Assembly (NCBI GenBank): GCA_018894105.1
Contig: CM032128.1
Coordinates: forward strand, 11,017,001 to 11,081,000
Source of the DNA: Jacaranda mimosifolia
Lineage: Eukaryota > Streptophyta > Magnoliopsida > Lamiales > Bignoniaceae
Length of the DNA stretch: 64,000 nucleotides
Direction: 5' to 3'
The stretch's first letter is position 1. Every line of letters begins with the position of its first letter. Shown one piece after another: positions 23,275 through 34,368 of this stretch. Below the pieces are notes generated by a model. That model did not search any database. It was not told where the DNA came from and was given only the letters and a program-made list of their open reading frames with translations. A program made the position numbers and the translations under genes.

Positions 23275-24714
23275 GCAGTAGATCAACAACATTTGAGGAT
23301 GTCATGGCTTAGGTTATTATTCTTTTTCCTATTCCGCTTTTTCTTTTGTATGTTCCTTGAAATTACGGGTATTAAATCTGTATATTGATTCTAGGAAATC
23401 TAGCATTCCACTACTAGAGAAGAGAAGTTCGTTTTAAATCCTCTGTTATGGGCTTTTGGATTTTATTACTTTCTTTGGTTGTTAAGGCAAATTGACATAA
23501 TTAATTAATGTTGATAAATTTATTCACTTCTGAAGCTATTATTTAAAGTTGTATAATGCAAAAACTTTGGTCTTGTTTTACTGTTTTCCCTCAGCAATTT
23601 TCAAGTGGAAAAACATATCCAAACAGATACTTGTATTCTCTAATAATACATTGTACAATGTGAAATGTTTTATTCAAAATATACTCAAAATAAATCTCAT
23701 CCATTAATCATTGCACGCACATGCACACACACACATATATATATATATATACCATTCTTTACAACCATACATATACATATATAATTATTATAATCAAAAT
23801 TCAATTTATCCTACTTACCTGATAAAAATGCTACTAATGTGATATTTACGGGAGAAATTATCATAGTCCAAAATACATCCTTTCAAAATATTCTTTTCAC
23901 AACCTTCAAAACAAAGCCAAACAAACCCTTTGAATTACTGGTTAGGCATGACAAGCATCATCTAACATGCGAGTCAGCGTTACTAATGTGCTTGCTAGTT
24001 ATTAGGAATGTTTTGTTTGAAAAATGAGGAACACTAATGCCATTTTATAATGGCTCAATTTTTGGTTCATTATTGCGAATGATTGGGTTAGCAATGGTAT
24101 GGTAGGGGCATATAGATTGATCTTTATTGCTGATTAATTATCTAATGTTACATATTGACACTAGCAAGATTAGTGTTTGTTCTTGAAAATGATCGCCCTT
24201 TGCTAGTAGTTTTTTATTCAACAATATTACTTTTACATTTAAAATGTAAAATTAAGAATTCAAACTTAATGAATTTCTAATATATATGTAAAAAAATAAG
24301 TGTGCCCTTTTAAAAGTACATTTGTGTGTCATTGCCTAAGTTTGATGGACCTAAGATTCAATATTGTCGTACTTCACTTTCGTCTATGTTACGTTGTGTA
24401 CTTATTGAATAATTTACTCTCTGCATCTGCATCCATTCTCACCCTATCTTCATTCCTCCTTGCATCACTGAATGGATTGGCTTTGTTCTATCAACTATTC
24501 TTAATTAAGATTGATTTTCAAATTTTGGTCCTTTTCATACCATTATTCAATTATGTCTTTATATGTGATGCTTTTAACTTCAAATTTACATGCAGATGTT
24601 TTAGGTAGACCCTAAAATAAGGGATACACTTGTTTCAGGTTGTAATGTTTCCAACTGTTGACAACAAACTGTAATTCAAAACATTACAATGACTAGAAAA
24701 TTTTGAAACAAAGA
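23275..24714. other. 3' flank and intergenic DNA
   Basis: Starts with the 3' UTR of the upstream gene; a 'tattaaat' stretch near 23369 could act in polyadenylation. Further on is a (CA)n(TA)n tract near 23722-23752. Around 23566-23935 a 'ggtcttgttttactg' end faces a 'ccaaacaaaccc' end, possibly a decayed MITE, but the inverted match is weak. The 102-codon frame at 24300-24608 has no domain and is not called. Confidence 0.4.
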
Positions 24715-25059
24715 AAGTTTTTGGCCAAACTTATTAAAGATGTTTTTGCAATTTATAAGATTCTATATATTATTATAGAAATAAATTCTTAATTAAAATA
24801 TTTGGATAAAATAAGATTTTAATGTTTATAAAATATTAGTAATCATAATTTTATAATTAATAATATTAAATTAAAAGAGTTTGTTATAATTTTAAGAATA
24901 AGTTAGGATCTCTTTATTTTCTTTTTATTTTGAAAAAAATTATATATTGGATTTTAACATTTTGTCTTGAAAGTTTATAAAATTATTTTCTAAATAATTT
25001 TATCAAAAATTTTATGACATGCATTAAGTATTTTATAAGCTCACCTAAACATTCTTTTC
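24715..25059 (-). mobile_element. Tourist-like MITE, family B, reverse copy
   Basis: The right end ataagctcacctaaacattc is the reverse complement of the left end of the 46933 element (gaggctgtttgggtgagctt type). The left end ggccaaacttatt mirrors that element's right end aataagttttgcc. It is thus the same family in opposite orientation, about 345 bases and strongly AT-rich. A target duplication is not clear. Confidence 0.6.
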
Positions 25060-25727
25060 AAAATTTATAAACTTGACTCGTCTTCCAGAAATTGTTTCAT
25101 TCTCGTTGAGTTCTTTAACTAGTACATCAAATAAAATTGTAGGAGTTGTACTTGAAAGAATGACCCCAAATTATTGTTCTTTTAAGTTTCACGTGTTTTT
25201 AAAGCATTTTATAAGAATAATTGTAATCGATCCTGGGAATAAATTTCTTTTTCTTTTTCTTTCTCCTCTTCCTTTTTTTTTTTCTTTTTTTCTTTTTCCT
25301 TTTTACTCAAAGAACAACATTACTTCATTACTCAAAATAATTTCTACCTACTACAAAAAATATAATTAAATATCCATCACATTTTTGGTATCTGTTATCA
25401 TATTCTTCAAACCCATTTCCAAAATTTATTTTTCCAAAACCTACGAACCAGAACATTTGAAATGTAACCAAACATTGCCTAAGTAATTGTGGATATAGAG
25501 TCTGATTGTCTAGTACAATACAACATGAACATACATGTAACACATATAAAAAAGATTCAACATAGCTAAAATTACAAATATTTTATATGAAGTTCAGAAA
25601 ACATACTAAAATCGGAAGTATTACTAATGATTCGCACATATGTGTAATATATGGGTATCTTAGGCTTTCCTATGAATGTATAGTTGAATAGATGTCCAGC
25701 AAATATCCAACCTTGTAAGGTTCTTAA
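25060..25727. other. Intergenic spacer
   Basis: AT-rich with a T/C-rich tract near 25247-25305. A MITE-like right end 'aaccaaacattgcctaag' occurs near 25466-25483, but I could not find its left partner. Confidence 0.4.
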
Positions 25728-26063
25728 GAGACCGTTTGGTTTCCTTTCCAATCTTCATTTTCATATTTTCTATTATTTTAAAAATAAAACACAATATTTT
25801 TTACACATTTTCACCCAACATTATTTTCATTTTTATTTTCAAAACACATTTTTCAATAACCTATATATCTTCTCTCAATAAACTATATGTCTTCTCTCTC
25901 TATTCCATTATTTCTATCTTTCTCCACCTACAATCTATTAAAATCAACATAATTATTACATTTCTAACATTTCATTCAAATACAAAATCATTTTCAACTC
26001 ATTTCCACTAACTAACTTTTCAAATTTTAGAAACGATGGAAATGAAAATAAAACCAAATGGGA
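25728..26063. mobile_element. MITE, family C (GTTTGGTTTC ends)
   Basis: Left end GAGACCGTTTGGTTTCCTTT and reversed right end TATCCCATTTGGTTTTATTT, with 'ttcattttcat' repeated next to both ends. It resembles the inner MITE at 47106-47611 in ends and interior. TAA precedes the left end at 25725-25727, but the right flank does not match it, so the duplication is lost or the end is mis-set. Confidence 0.6.
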
Positions 26064-26913
26064 TAGTCAAAATCAATAAAAACATAATCAAGATAATCTC
26101 GGCATTAATATAAACATAAATTATAATGAATTATATTATATTAATTCAAGCAATTAAATTAATTGTATAGTCAACGAAAAAACTAGCTCCACACCTCTTT
26201 CACTTTGCCCTTTTCTAAAATAAAAGAATTTTGAATACGAGATACCATAGAATCATTTATAATTAATAATGGGCACTTTAAAATTTTCATATATTGGACA
26301 ATTCAATTTAATTCCAATTATCTTCCTAATTAAAATTAAATACATGTAATAAATTAATATCTATCTACAAGTCAAACAATCAAATTAAGTAATATCAATA
26401 TAATTAACCAAAGCTGCTCCTGAAAAAATGAAAATAATTAAAACACTGCCCAGGTCACTCACTTAAATCAACTTGAGGAAAAAAAACAGAAGAAGCTATC
26501 AATCATATTTCACTACGTACCTACTTTATTCTGTAAATCAGAAAAATTAATATATTTAGTTATGTTCATATCGATTTAAGGATAGTAAATATTTTAATTA
26601 ATGTGGACTTTAGGGTCCTCTTAGGCTGTAGCCTGTAAGCTTCCATATACAACATATTACTCGAGATAATAAATGGAGATTATAACCTGAAATTCCACCG
26701 AAAAGATTATGCCTAATCTTAGGATTCAGCTAATAGTTTTCAATAATAAAATTAATACTTTTGGGAAATATATATAGAGATGTTCACAAACATGCATATA
26801 AATTATGATATTTTATACCGTATAATGAACACATGAAATCACGTAAGGCAATAGTTTTATTGAAATGAACTAATTAATTTCCTGTCAGCATTGCAACCTA
26901 AAGCAATTTTTGA
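26064..26913. other. AT-rich intergenic DNA
   Basis: AT-rich spacer up to the CACTA element. No gene, RNA or repeat was recognised. Confidence 0.4.
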
Positions 26914-26927
26914 TAACACTACAAAAA

Positions 26928-27540
26928 AAATTGGTTTTAGTGACTGTCAAATCGGTCACAAATTCAATAAAAAATTGATCACTGACATTGTCAGTGACCG
27001 CATTTGTGACCGATCACAGCGGTCACAAAAACCCTCGTCATAAATTGAAGTTGTGACCTCTGGACCATGAGGTCACAAATTAGTTATTGCTGGCGTGGTC
27101 ACTAATGGCGGTCACTAATTTTTTAAATTACGTCACAAAATAAATTTACAAAATAGTGAACAAGCAGTCGCTAATCAGTGACCGCTTAGTGACCCAAGTG
27201 TTAGTGACTCCAGTGTGGGTCACTAATAGTTGATTAGTGACCGCTTAGTGACCGTAGTGTGGGTCACTAATAGTTGGCCATGTGACCAACTACTCCATTT
27301 ATTACTGACTTGTGACCACCTTGGGGTTACTGATCGGTCACAGATTTGTGCCTACAAACAGCGGTCACAAATTTTTTTCAAAAATAATAGTGTATCCCCT
27401 CCATTTAGTGATCGCCTTTAGGGTCACTAATCGGTCACAGATTTGCGACCGCAAGATTTTCAAGAATAATGAGTGTATTTTCTCCACTTGGTGATCGCTA
27501 GGCGATCATCAATCAGTCACTGATTTATTAATTTTTTTTG
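26928..27540. repeat. Left subterminal repeat region of the CACTA element
   Basis: Dense short direct and inverted repeats (ggtcacaaat, agtgaccgc, gtcactaat) with some adjacent palindromic pairs. In CACTA elements such repeats bind the element's own TnpA-type protein; that role is inferred here from position and pattern. Confidence 0.75.
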
Positions 27541-27722
27541 TTTATAATGTTTAATTTAATATATTTATCAAACCTATTTTTTGTTCTCATTAATAACAAT
27601 TTAAAACCACATCATTTAAAACACAATTTATATTCCAGATAACACCAAACAATAATAGAAATTCAATAATACTGTATCCAAATCCATAAACAAAACAAAG
27701 ATATTTTGAGCATACACTCTAG

Positions 27723-27868
27723 TGGTAAGTGTTTCCAAAGCCATACACTTTATCTTTGTATGGACCACAACTGATTTCAAGCCATTTTTGGGCATCAAAT
27801 GAGCTTTTAGGAGTAGGATTGTTTCCATGTTGACTAACGTGTTCTTGACAATATTCATTCTATTTGAA
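27723..27868 (-). pseudogene. En/Spm-type TNP1 transposase fragment
   Basis: On the - strand the frame reads EHVSQHGNNPTP, SFDAQKWLEI and GPYKDKVYGFGNTYH. The GxxKxxVYGFG ending is the hallmark of the plant En/Spm transposase-associated domain (Transposase_24/Ptta type) found in CACTA elements. A candidate acceptor (atatttag) precedes it and a stop follows shortly. Only this short tail remains, and no catalytic transposase (TNP2-like) sequence was seen. Confidence 0.65.
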
Positions 27869-28204
27869 CATCTAAATATTAAAAACACAATTAGTTCAAA
27901 TAGAGAAAAAGATTAATCTTTATTAAAACTAAAAATACTAAGTAAAAACACTTTATGAATCTAATAAAAAAAAGATATTCTTGTAAAAAAAAAAAAATAA
28001 ATAAATAAAACAATGGTAGAATAAAATTTCTAGTGCTAATTCCTATATAAACAATATTTTTAAGCATGAAAACCATAAGCATGCTAATTATTAATAATCT
28101 ATCTTATGCTTGAAATTGTTTATATGCAATATATTTGAAAGGTGAAAGAAACACAAGTTACTTCACCTTAGCATAAAAATTCCCAAAAAGAAATTTAAAT
28201 TAGT

Positions 28205-28396
28205 CTATCGTATCGTTGGAATGAAGAAAGCATAACTATTGTTGGAGGTTATTGGAGCATTTAATCCGGCAATGTATATCTTACCATCTCTGCCACCTGC
28301 ATAAAAGACATGCTCCCCACAGTCCAGGGAAATCGCATCTATTATTGAAGGGAAGACAATATTTCTTGATAGTTTGTCTCTAGATAAGCTCCACAC
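28205..28396 (-). pseudogene. Captured WD40 exon C (RID3-like)
   Basis: A candidate acceptor CAG at 28397-28399 precedes a frame reading VWSLSRDKLSRNIVFPSIID, then GEHVFYAGGRDGKIYIAGLN, ending at a stop at 28205-28207. The content matches the middle WD40 repeats of ROOT INITIATION DEFECTIVE 3-like proteins, as I recall them. Its first residues (VWSLSR) would complete the WD repeat that ends exon B (SASEDHICK), in the same phase. However, it lies beyond exon D in this element, so the ancestral order is broken. Confidence 0.75.
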
Positions 28397-29484
28397 CTGC
28401 AGTAAGAGCAAATTTCTCATTTATAAATAATATAACTTTCTTATTTATAAAGGATGCAATAATTTTGAGGGTTAAATTTCTGAGGAGCCAACCAAAATCT
28501 TATTAAAAAAAATAATAATAAAAATAGCATTAAATTCGAGAAAAATATAAATGGATATAAGAACATTGAAAAGATCAAGAGAAGTTTCTTTCTTTTTTCA
28601 AATAGGTTGGATATGAATGGATCTTTGTCTTAATACTAAGGGGGAAAAAATAATAAAAAAAAGGGAATCCTGTTTGGGGTGGTATAGCTTTGTTTTGGGC
28701 AAGAATTATCCTAGTGCATCATAGGCAAAATTGAGGTGGTATAGCTTTATTTTGGGAAAGAATCATAGTCAAAACAAGGATAATTAAGAGAACTTTTTAC
28801 CAAATTTTGTGTCCCAAATATCTAAAGATATGCTAATGAAATTTGTTGCCCAAGCCAAGTTGCTATGCAAGATTTTAGAGATTTGAGTGTGAATCAATTT
28901 CCCCTTGAGGATGTGCCAAACTGAACTTGAGATCCCATTGAGTTTTCGTCTCTTGCCCGATTAATATATTAGCAGCATCTTAAGTTGGAAGCCTTTTAGG
29001 TATTAATACTCTAGTCCTAATTGTAGAGTCATGACACGTGATTAATTCCAGGTCCCTCATGATCATTAATAATCCAAGTTCCTCATCCAAGCATCCAAAT
29101 ATACATGGTAATACGACTATAACAAATTCTCCGTGAGGGGTACAACATTTCTCATATAAATGAAGCAACTCTTAGAAATGATTCAAGTTGGATCAATAAT
29201 TCTGTATGAGCAATAGTATAACTATTAGAAATCTGAGATCATCTACTGTTATAAATTTGAGAATCTATAGAATTATGCTGGGCCATTAAAATAAACATGA
29301 ACATATATGACCTGTAATCATCAGCACAATAAGCCATTTTGATTATATGACCAACTAAGTTATGAAAATAGTACCTTAAACTATGTGGTGATTAATGTAA
29401 ATTCAAATAATGGACAAAAGGAATTGAATAGTGGTGCATAAGTCTATTCACCGAGCAAGCATTACTAGGGCTAATGTGCAATAC
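28397..29484 (-). other. Intron-like and unassigned sequence between WD40 pieces
   Basis: No coding match. Around 28668-28765 a 'ggtggtatagctttgttttggg' type segment is repeated in tandem about 65 bases apart. The remainder is AT-rich. Confidence 0.45.
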
Positions 29485-29611
29485 CTTTGGTGTGTCTAAA
29501 TACGCAAGTAATGTTTTGAGTTCTCATATCCCACACTCTAATCATGCCATCCTCTGATCCAGAAAATAATATAAATCCATCCGCACTAGAAGCCAAGTAG
29601 GTTATTGCCTT
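29485..29611 (-). pseudogene. Captured WD40 exon D (RID3-like)
   Basis: The - strand frame reads KAITYLASSADGFILFSGSE, then DGMIRVWDMRTQNITC and FRHTK, followed by a good donor (AG|GTATTG) at 29484. This is a complete WD40 repeat with its GSEDG turn and VWD ending. In RID3-like proteins, as I recall, this repeat follows the exon C segment. Here it sits between exons B and C. An in-frame stop lies just upstream of the KAIT start. Confidence 0.75.
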
Positions 29612-30547
29612 GTTATTTCACAGATCAAGGATTTCCATTTAGGACAATTCAAAAAATCCAAAAAGGAATGTAAACACAGTCAAACACATAAAGCTAGCAA
29701 AGTCACATAGAATTGGACTCCAAACACTTTAACTGAACAATTAAGTTGTTCTAGTTCTGACATGCAATTATGCAAAATCGGCTTGCAATGTACAACTAAT
29801 ATCTAGTCAGACATCTAGAAAATTAAAATTGATGATGAATGAACAATTCAGAAAATCTAAGAAGAAATAATGCTAACGAACAAGAAGAATTGAACTCCAA
29901 ATATATATATATATATATATATTAGCAGAACAATGTAGCTGTACTAGTTCTGCCTTGCAAATATGCAAAATCTGAAAGGCTATTGCTATCTAAGAACAAA
30001 AATCCTATCAGACTTATGTGAAATTGAACTTAAGGCCTGGAAAACAATTCTCATGGTAAGTTGCCAATTGCCTTTTTCATTACTCCATTACAAACACTAA
30101 AGACCTTTGAAGTAAGCCAGGTAGTATCTCTTAGTAAGTGAAGCAGGCAACAAATCATCATAAACTAATTCAGGAAACTTATACTGTGAATAGCTGAAAA
30201 GGAAAAATGAGCAAAACCTAAGGATTCCAATTTCAAATAACATTAAAGTAACTGGTAAGAAGATATTACCCTAATCAAATTCCCATCAAAGTAATTAGCA
30301 ATAAACAATTCAGTGGTATATGGGGTCAATTTTTCAACCTAAATAAAGAGAAACTGGGAAATGTAGTAAATATAAGATTGTTTGCATACAAGTGAAAAAG
30401 GAACTACCAGCACAAAGATATGCTCATAATCCTCTTTAAGTACACGAGTTTTTTCTCTTCAAATTAGCTTTCAGTGTCAATCACCAGATTTACCAATAAA
30501 TACATTTTCCATAGCATGAAACATCAATTAGACAGCGAAAGATGAAC
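29612..30547 (-). other. Intron-like sequence within the captured gene
   Basis: No coding match on either strand. Contains an (AT)n tract near 29901-29922. Its length and AT content fit plant introns between exon-like pieces. Confidence 0.45.
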
Positions 30548-30695
30548 CTTGCATATATGATCCTCAGAAGCAGACACGATGATTCAATTACATTCACCAT
30601 AGCTAGTTTTAACATCAATTACTCTCAAAGAATGCTCATGGAAACTATACTAAAATAGATTCCTTGCTTTTTCCCTCATTGCATCATTGAATATC
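30548..30695 (-). pseudogene. Captured WD40 exon B (RID3-like), two stops
   Basis: Bounded by an acceptor (cttcag) just above 30695 and a candidate donor (AAG|GTTCATC) below 30548. The frame reads IFNDAMREKARNLF, stop, YSFHEHSLRVIDVKTSYGEC, then after another stop IIVSASEDHICK. It is the RID3-like segment between two WD repeats. The two in-frame stops (TAG, TGA) show it cannot be translated as is. The exon ends mid-repeat, just before the VW expected next. Confidence 0.75.
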
Positions 30696-30779
30696 CTGAA
30701 GTAATATAAGAACTTCCACTAGGAACTCATTAATAAATATTTTGCAACACAATTAAACCCAGACGAAAGATCCACATAC

Positions 30780-30913
30780 AGGAAAAGTGACCAAACCCGG
30801 ACACATCCGTCTTCTACCCCTGAGATCAAAAGGGACCGATCATCATTAAATACCAAGCAACTAACTGCCCTATAATGCACATACCACTTCTTCAGCAATT
30901 TCCCAGTCGCAAC
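30780..30913 (-). pseudogene. Captured WD40 exon A (RID3-like)
   Basis: The frame reads VATGKLLKKWYVHYRAVSCL, then VFNDDRSLLISGVEDGCVRV and WSLF, ending at a clear donor GTATGT. An AG acceptor borders the upper end. It is a full WD40 repeat including the DG turn and VW ending and contains no stop. Together with exons E and B it keeps the original gene order on the - strand. Confidence 0.8.
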
Positions 30914-31010
30914 CTATAATTATACAGGATGATGAAAGATACCCTATTCATTACAATCATTTAAGCAATTAATAAAGGTAGCAAATGAAACTCTATTTAA
31001 TAAAATTCAC

Positions 31011-31093
31011 CTCCCATAAATATATATCCTCTAAAATACCTCATCTTGCAATATAAATTCCTTGACTATTAGAGACGAGGGGCTTTATAGGTT
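31011..31093 (-). pseudogene. Captured WD40 exon E (RID3-like), most upstream piece
   Basis: The frame reads EPIKPLVSNSQGIYIAR, then after an in-frame TGA, GILEDIYLWE, ending at a donor (GAG|GTGAAT). The next exon begins VATGKLL, so the junction would give IYLWEVATGKLL, a typical WD-repeat transition. A candidate acceptor ttgcag lies at the upper boundary, next to a GC-rich block. Exons further upstream were not recognised. Confidence 0.7.
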
Positions 31094-31360
31094 CTGCAAG
31101 GGGTGAGGTGGTTAGCAGCTGCTGGCCCCTACTGTCATCGGGGATGGAGGGGCTATTGGCCCCTCCTCGCCGATGCTAGCACCCAGCAGCAGCTAGACTC
31201 ACGAGTCCAGTTGCTTCTGGGTCTCACTGAAGACATGGAGGCTAGTAGCAGCTGGGCTCCTTGCGAGAGCCAGCAGATTTACTGGCCTCACAAGCCGAGG
31301 GGCCAGCTGCTGTTGGCTCACAGTCATCTCACTAGCACCTTTGCTGACGATAAATCTTAA
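31094..31360. other. GC-rich block with a strong hairpin inside the CACTA element
   Basis: Base composition changes sharply from AT-rich to GC-rich. CATCGGGGATGGAGGGGC at 31136 pairs with GCCCCTCCTCGCCGATG ending at 31175, an imperfect hairpin. 'cagcagctg/cagctgctg' motifs recur across the block. An 85-codon frame on the + strand is open but has no domain. Its origin is unknown; GC-rich stretches beside the first exon are known from some CACTA elements. Confidence 0.5.
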
Positions 31361-31912
31361 TGGAAAATATTAAAAAAAAAGAAAGAAAAAACAGATTGAA
31401 GAAGGAAGAAGAAGAGAGGAAGAAAAGAGTACCAAGGTAATGGCGACTGGTAACAAGTGTGAGAGAGAATAGAAATTGAAATGTAAATAGGAGTTAGAGT
31501 TTAGTCATTTGGTCACTTGTGTTTTTTACATCTTTTATTATTTTATATTTTATTCTGATAATTTTTATTAAATTATAGTAATTAATTTTTTTAATTTTTA
31601 ATTTTTAAATTTAATTTTATACTAGTTAGTTATGTATGACTTGATTCATATCTTGATACTTAATATTTTTATATATTATATTTTAATATAATTTTAACAA
31701 TTTAAATTTTATGATGGCTATTGAATATTGACATTTAGTTTTAGATATGTAGATATAATAATGTTAATCAATAAAAATATTCTATATTATTAATATATTG
31801 GGGTTTAAAATTTAGAGTTGTGAGATTTTAGGATTTAGAGTTTACGTTTTATGAAATGATATATTCATCTTATATTAAATGTATAGAGTATAGTTAGATA
31901 TTGTAAAACATT

Positions 31913-32195
31913 TAAAAGTTGTTTGGGTGAGCTTATAATCTTTTCAAAACATCTTATGAGATGGTTGGTAGCTTATAAGATGTCAAAAAGTGTTTCATGA
32001 TCTTTTTAAAGAAAAGAGCTTATAAAGATTCAAAAGTAAAATGTTAAGAACTTATAAACTCTTTTTAAAAAAGGAAGGAGTTTTTAACTTAATTTTAAGT
32101 TCTTAACAAGCTCGCTAAATTTTAATAATTATTAATTATAAAATTATCATTATTAATACCTTATAAGCTCCAAGATCTTATTATCTAAACACTTT
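31913..32195 (+). mobile_element. Tourist-like MITE, family B, inside the CACTA element
   Basis: Left end AAGTTGTTTGGGTGAGCTTA and reversed right end AAAGTGTTTAGATAATAAGA. The interior matches the 46933 copy (gagcttataagat, cttataaactctttttaaaa). It preserves the intact site that was interrupted by another MITE in that copy. TAA precedes the left end; the right flank does not match. Confidence 0.65.
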
Positions 32196-32196
32196 G

Positions 32197-33650
32197 GCTC
32201 TGTTCACTTGCATATTGGAAACATTTTGGGAGAATGAATATTTTGGAGAAAAATTGGAGAAAGTGCCAACCATTTGTTTTTGTATTGGGAAAATAGGAAA
32301 AATTATTTGAAAACAAGTTGTTAGTTTGTTAATATTTTGGTGGAGAGACAAATTTTACTGTAAATGTCAAATCAGTTACTTTTTTGTTGGGTTTGTAGGA
32401 AGAAATTGATTTTTTTTATGTAATATATGTATGTGTATTAATAGTTTGATGATGTGTATGTATATGAATATATATGTAAAGATTGTAACAAAATGATGTG
32501 TAATTAATTTAATTCATAATTTATTTTGATATTTTATATTCTTTTAAAATTATAAATAACAAATGATGTATTACTTTAAAGAAAGCATTCATTAATTAAA
32601 ATTAAATATATATGAAATCATAATTATATGTTAATATTATTAATATCAACTTACATTAAAAAAAATTATTAAACTATAACATAATTTCAATTTTAATTAA
32701 ACTGAAATATTTTAACTATTTATTATTCTAGATTTATGTGTATATGAAACTTAATTAATTTTTTAATAAAGATAATTATTTCGTAGATGAATATTTAGTA
32801 ATAAACAAAATAATTATTTAAAATTAATTTATTTTAATATTTACAATATTTAATTTTATATGTAATCGATTATTAAATTAAATAGATTATTAATTAATAT
32901 ATCATATTAAATAGATTAGTAAATTAAATATATTATTAGAATATTTAATTATATATGTAACTATTTATCTATATAAAATATAATTTATATAAATATAATA
33001 ACTCATTTACTTAATTAAATAAATTAATTTTATTAATATAATAAGTTATCCAAATAACTTAAAGCATTAAATAATTAATACGTTATTTGATAGATGAATT
33101 ATTTACTAATAAACAAAATAATTATTTAAAATTATTTTATTAAATTAATAGATTATTATGTTAATATTAGACGATAATTAAATTTTTATAATTTTAATAA
33201 ATGGCATGATTAATAATGAATAGATATTAATATTTTCATACTATAGTTTCATATTATATGTTATCACAACATGTGACATTATTTATTAAATTAAAAATGT
33301 ATTATTTAATTATACCTAAAATTTATTTGACTATACAAACAATAACTTATTTAAATGTATTATTTAATCATATATGTAATATTTACCTATTTAAATTATA
33401 ATTTATAAATATATAATATAATTAGACAGATCAATTTTATTAATTATAAAAAATATAATAATTTATTTAATTAATTAGACAAATTAATTTTATTAATATA
33501 ATAAGTTATCTAATTAACTTAAAGTATTATATAATCAATATGTTATTTGTTAGAAAAATTATTTACTAATAAATGCAATAGTTATTTAAAACTACTTTAT
33601 TAAATTAAATAGATGATTGTGTCAATATAAGAGGATATTAAATTTTTTCA
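32197..33650. repeat. Very AT-rich interior with direct repeats
   Basis: Nearly pure A/T over 1.4 kb. A block containing 'taaacaaaataattatttaaaatta' type sequence occurs near 32775, 33081 and 33540, so part of the region is an old direct duplication. It opens with 'ggctctgttcacttgcatattgg', which looks like a transposon end without a visible partner. Confidence 0.45.
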
Positions 33651-33880
33651 AATTTTATTTAAGAATTTGTGACACAATTATGACTGCTCTATACATGATC
33701 ACTAATCAATGACCCACATTAACAAAATTTGAGAATTTAATGACCACTTTTGTGACCCAAAAAAATCGGTCACTAATTTAATGACGGATTAGTGCCCGCT
33801 ATGTTTGGGGTTACTAATTCCATCACAAATCGGTCACAGATTAGTGACTGCTATTTAGCGGTCACTAAAGCCAGTTTTTT
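33651..33880. repeat. Right subterminal repeat region of the CACTA element
   Basis: Repeats of 'cggtcact', 'ttagtgac' and 'gtcacaaat' mirror those at the left end, as expected for the second transposase-binding region. Confidence 0.7.
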
Positions 33881-33891
33881 TTGTTGTGTAA

Positions 33892-34368
33892 CCTAAATGA
33901 GTTGATTATCAAGACTTGACCAACAGGATAATTTGGGACCGGGAGGGGAATGCGAAGATTACTACTACCTTATAGAAATAAAAGTACTTTAAATCATACT
34001 AATAAACATCTATGAGAAAAAAACAAAGTCAGAGTAATTTATACTTACTAATTAATTGTCTCTTATATTTATCGTGAATTACACGAACAAAATTAGCCCA
34101 CTTTAGGTAAAACATTAAAGAAATTATATAAGTAATTTAATTGTGGTAATAATTATTAGTTGGATAGTCGAATGTGAAAGGTCCGTAACTATCTATTGTC
34201 ATCAATTGTTAATAATTAATATCATTTTCTGTTTCAAGAATGTAGTTGCCTAAGATTGAAAATTAATTGTACTGTAGCTCTTACAAAGGCACAACACATC
34301 ACATTCATGATCACATCAAATGGAGTTTTTGCTATGCGACATGTACAGCGATATAAATTTTGCTGACT
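33892..34368. other. Spacer between two CACTA-type elements
   Basis: Unique-looking AT-rich sequence. No gene or repeat was recognised. Confidence 0.4.

Larger units (their letters stand above)
26917..33888 (-). mobile_element. CACTA (En/Spm) transposon with captured WD40 exons
   Basis: The left terminus CACTACAAAAAAAATTGGTT and reversed right terminus CACAACAAAAAAAACTGGCT are typical CACTA ends. The 3-bp target duplication TAA is exact on both sides (26914-26916 and 33889-33891). Subterminal regions carry many short repeats of 'ggtcac', 'gtcactaa' and 'tttgtgacc' in both orientations, the binding-site arrangement of this superfamily. The interior is 6972 bases: a transposase remnant near 27723-27868 and five exon-like pieces of a WD40 gene, all on the - strand. 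A nested MITE and AT-rich repeats follow. No complete transposase is readable, so it is non-autonomous. Confidence 0.9.

Noticed and set aside
23566..23935. Possible MITE between 'ggtcttgttttactg' and 'ccaaacaaaccc'
   Set aside because: Inverted match too weak and no target duplication.
24300..24608. 102-codon hydrophobic frame
   Set aside because: No conserved motif, AT-rich sequence, no neighbouring exon signals.
26928..27540. Repeated ggtcac/gtgacc motifs considered as hormone-response-like or satellite DNA
   Set aside because: Their place inside CACTA termini with mirrored copies at the other end explains them as subterminal transposase sites.
31103..31360. 85-codon + strand frame in the GC-rich block
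   Set aside because: Opposite strand to the captured gene; contains hairpin repeats; no domain.
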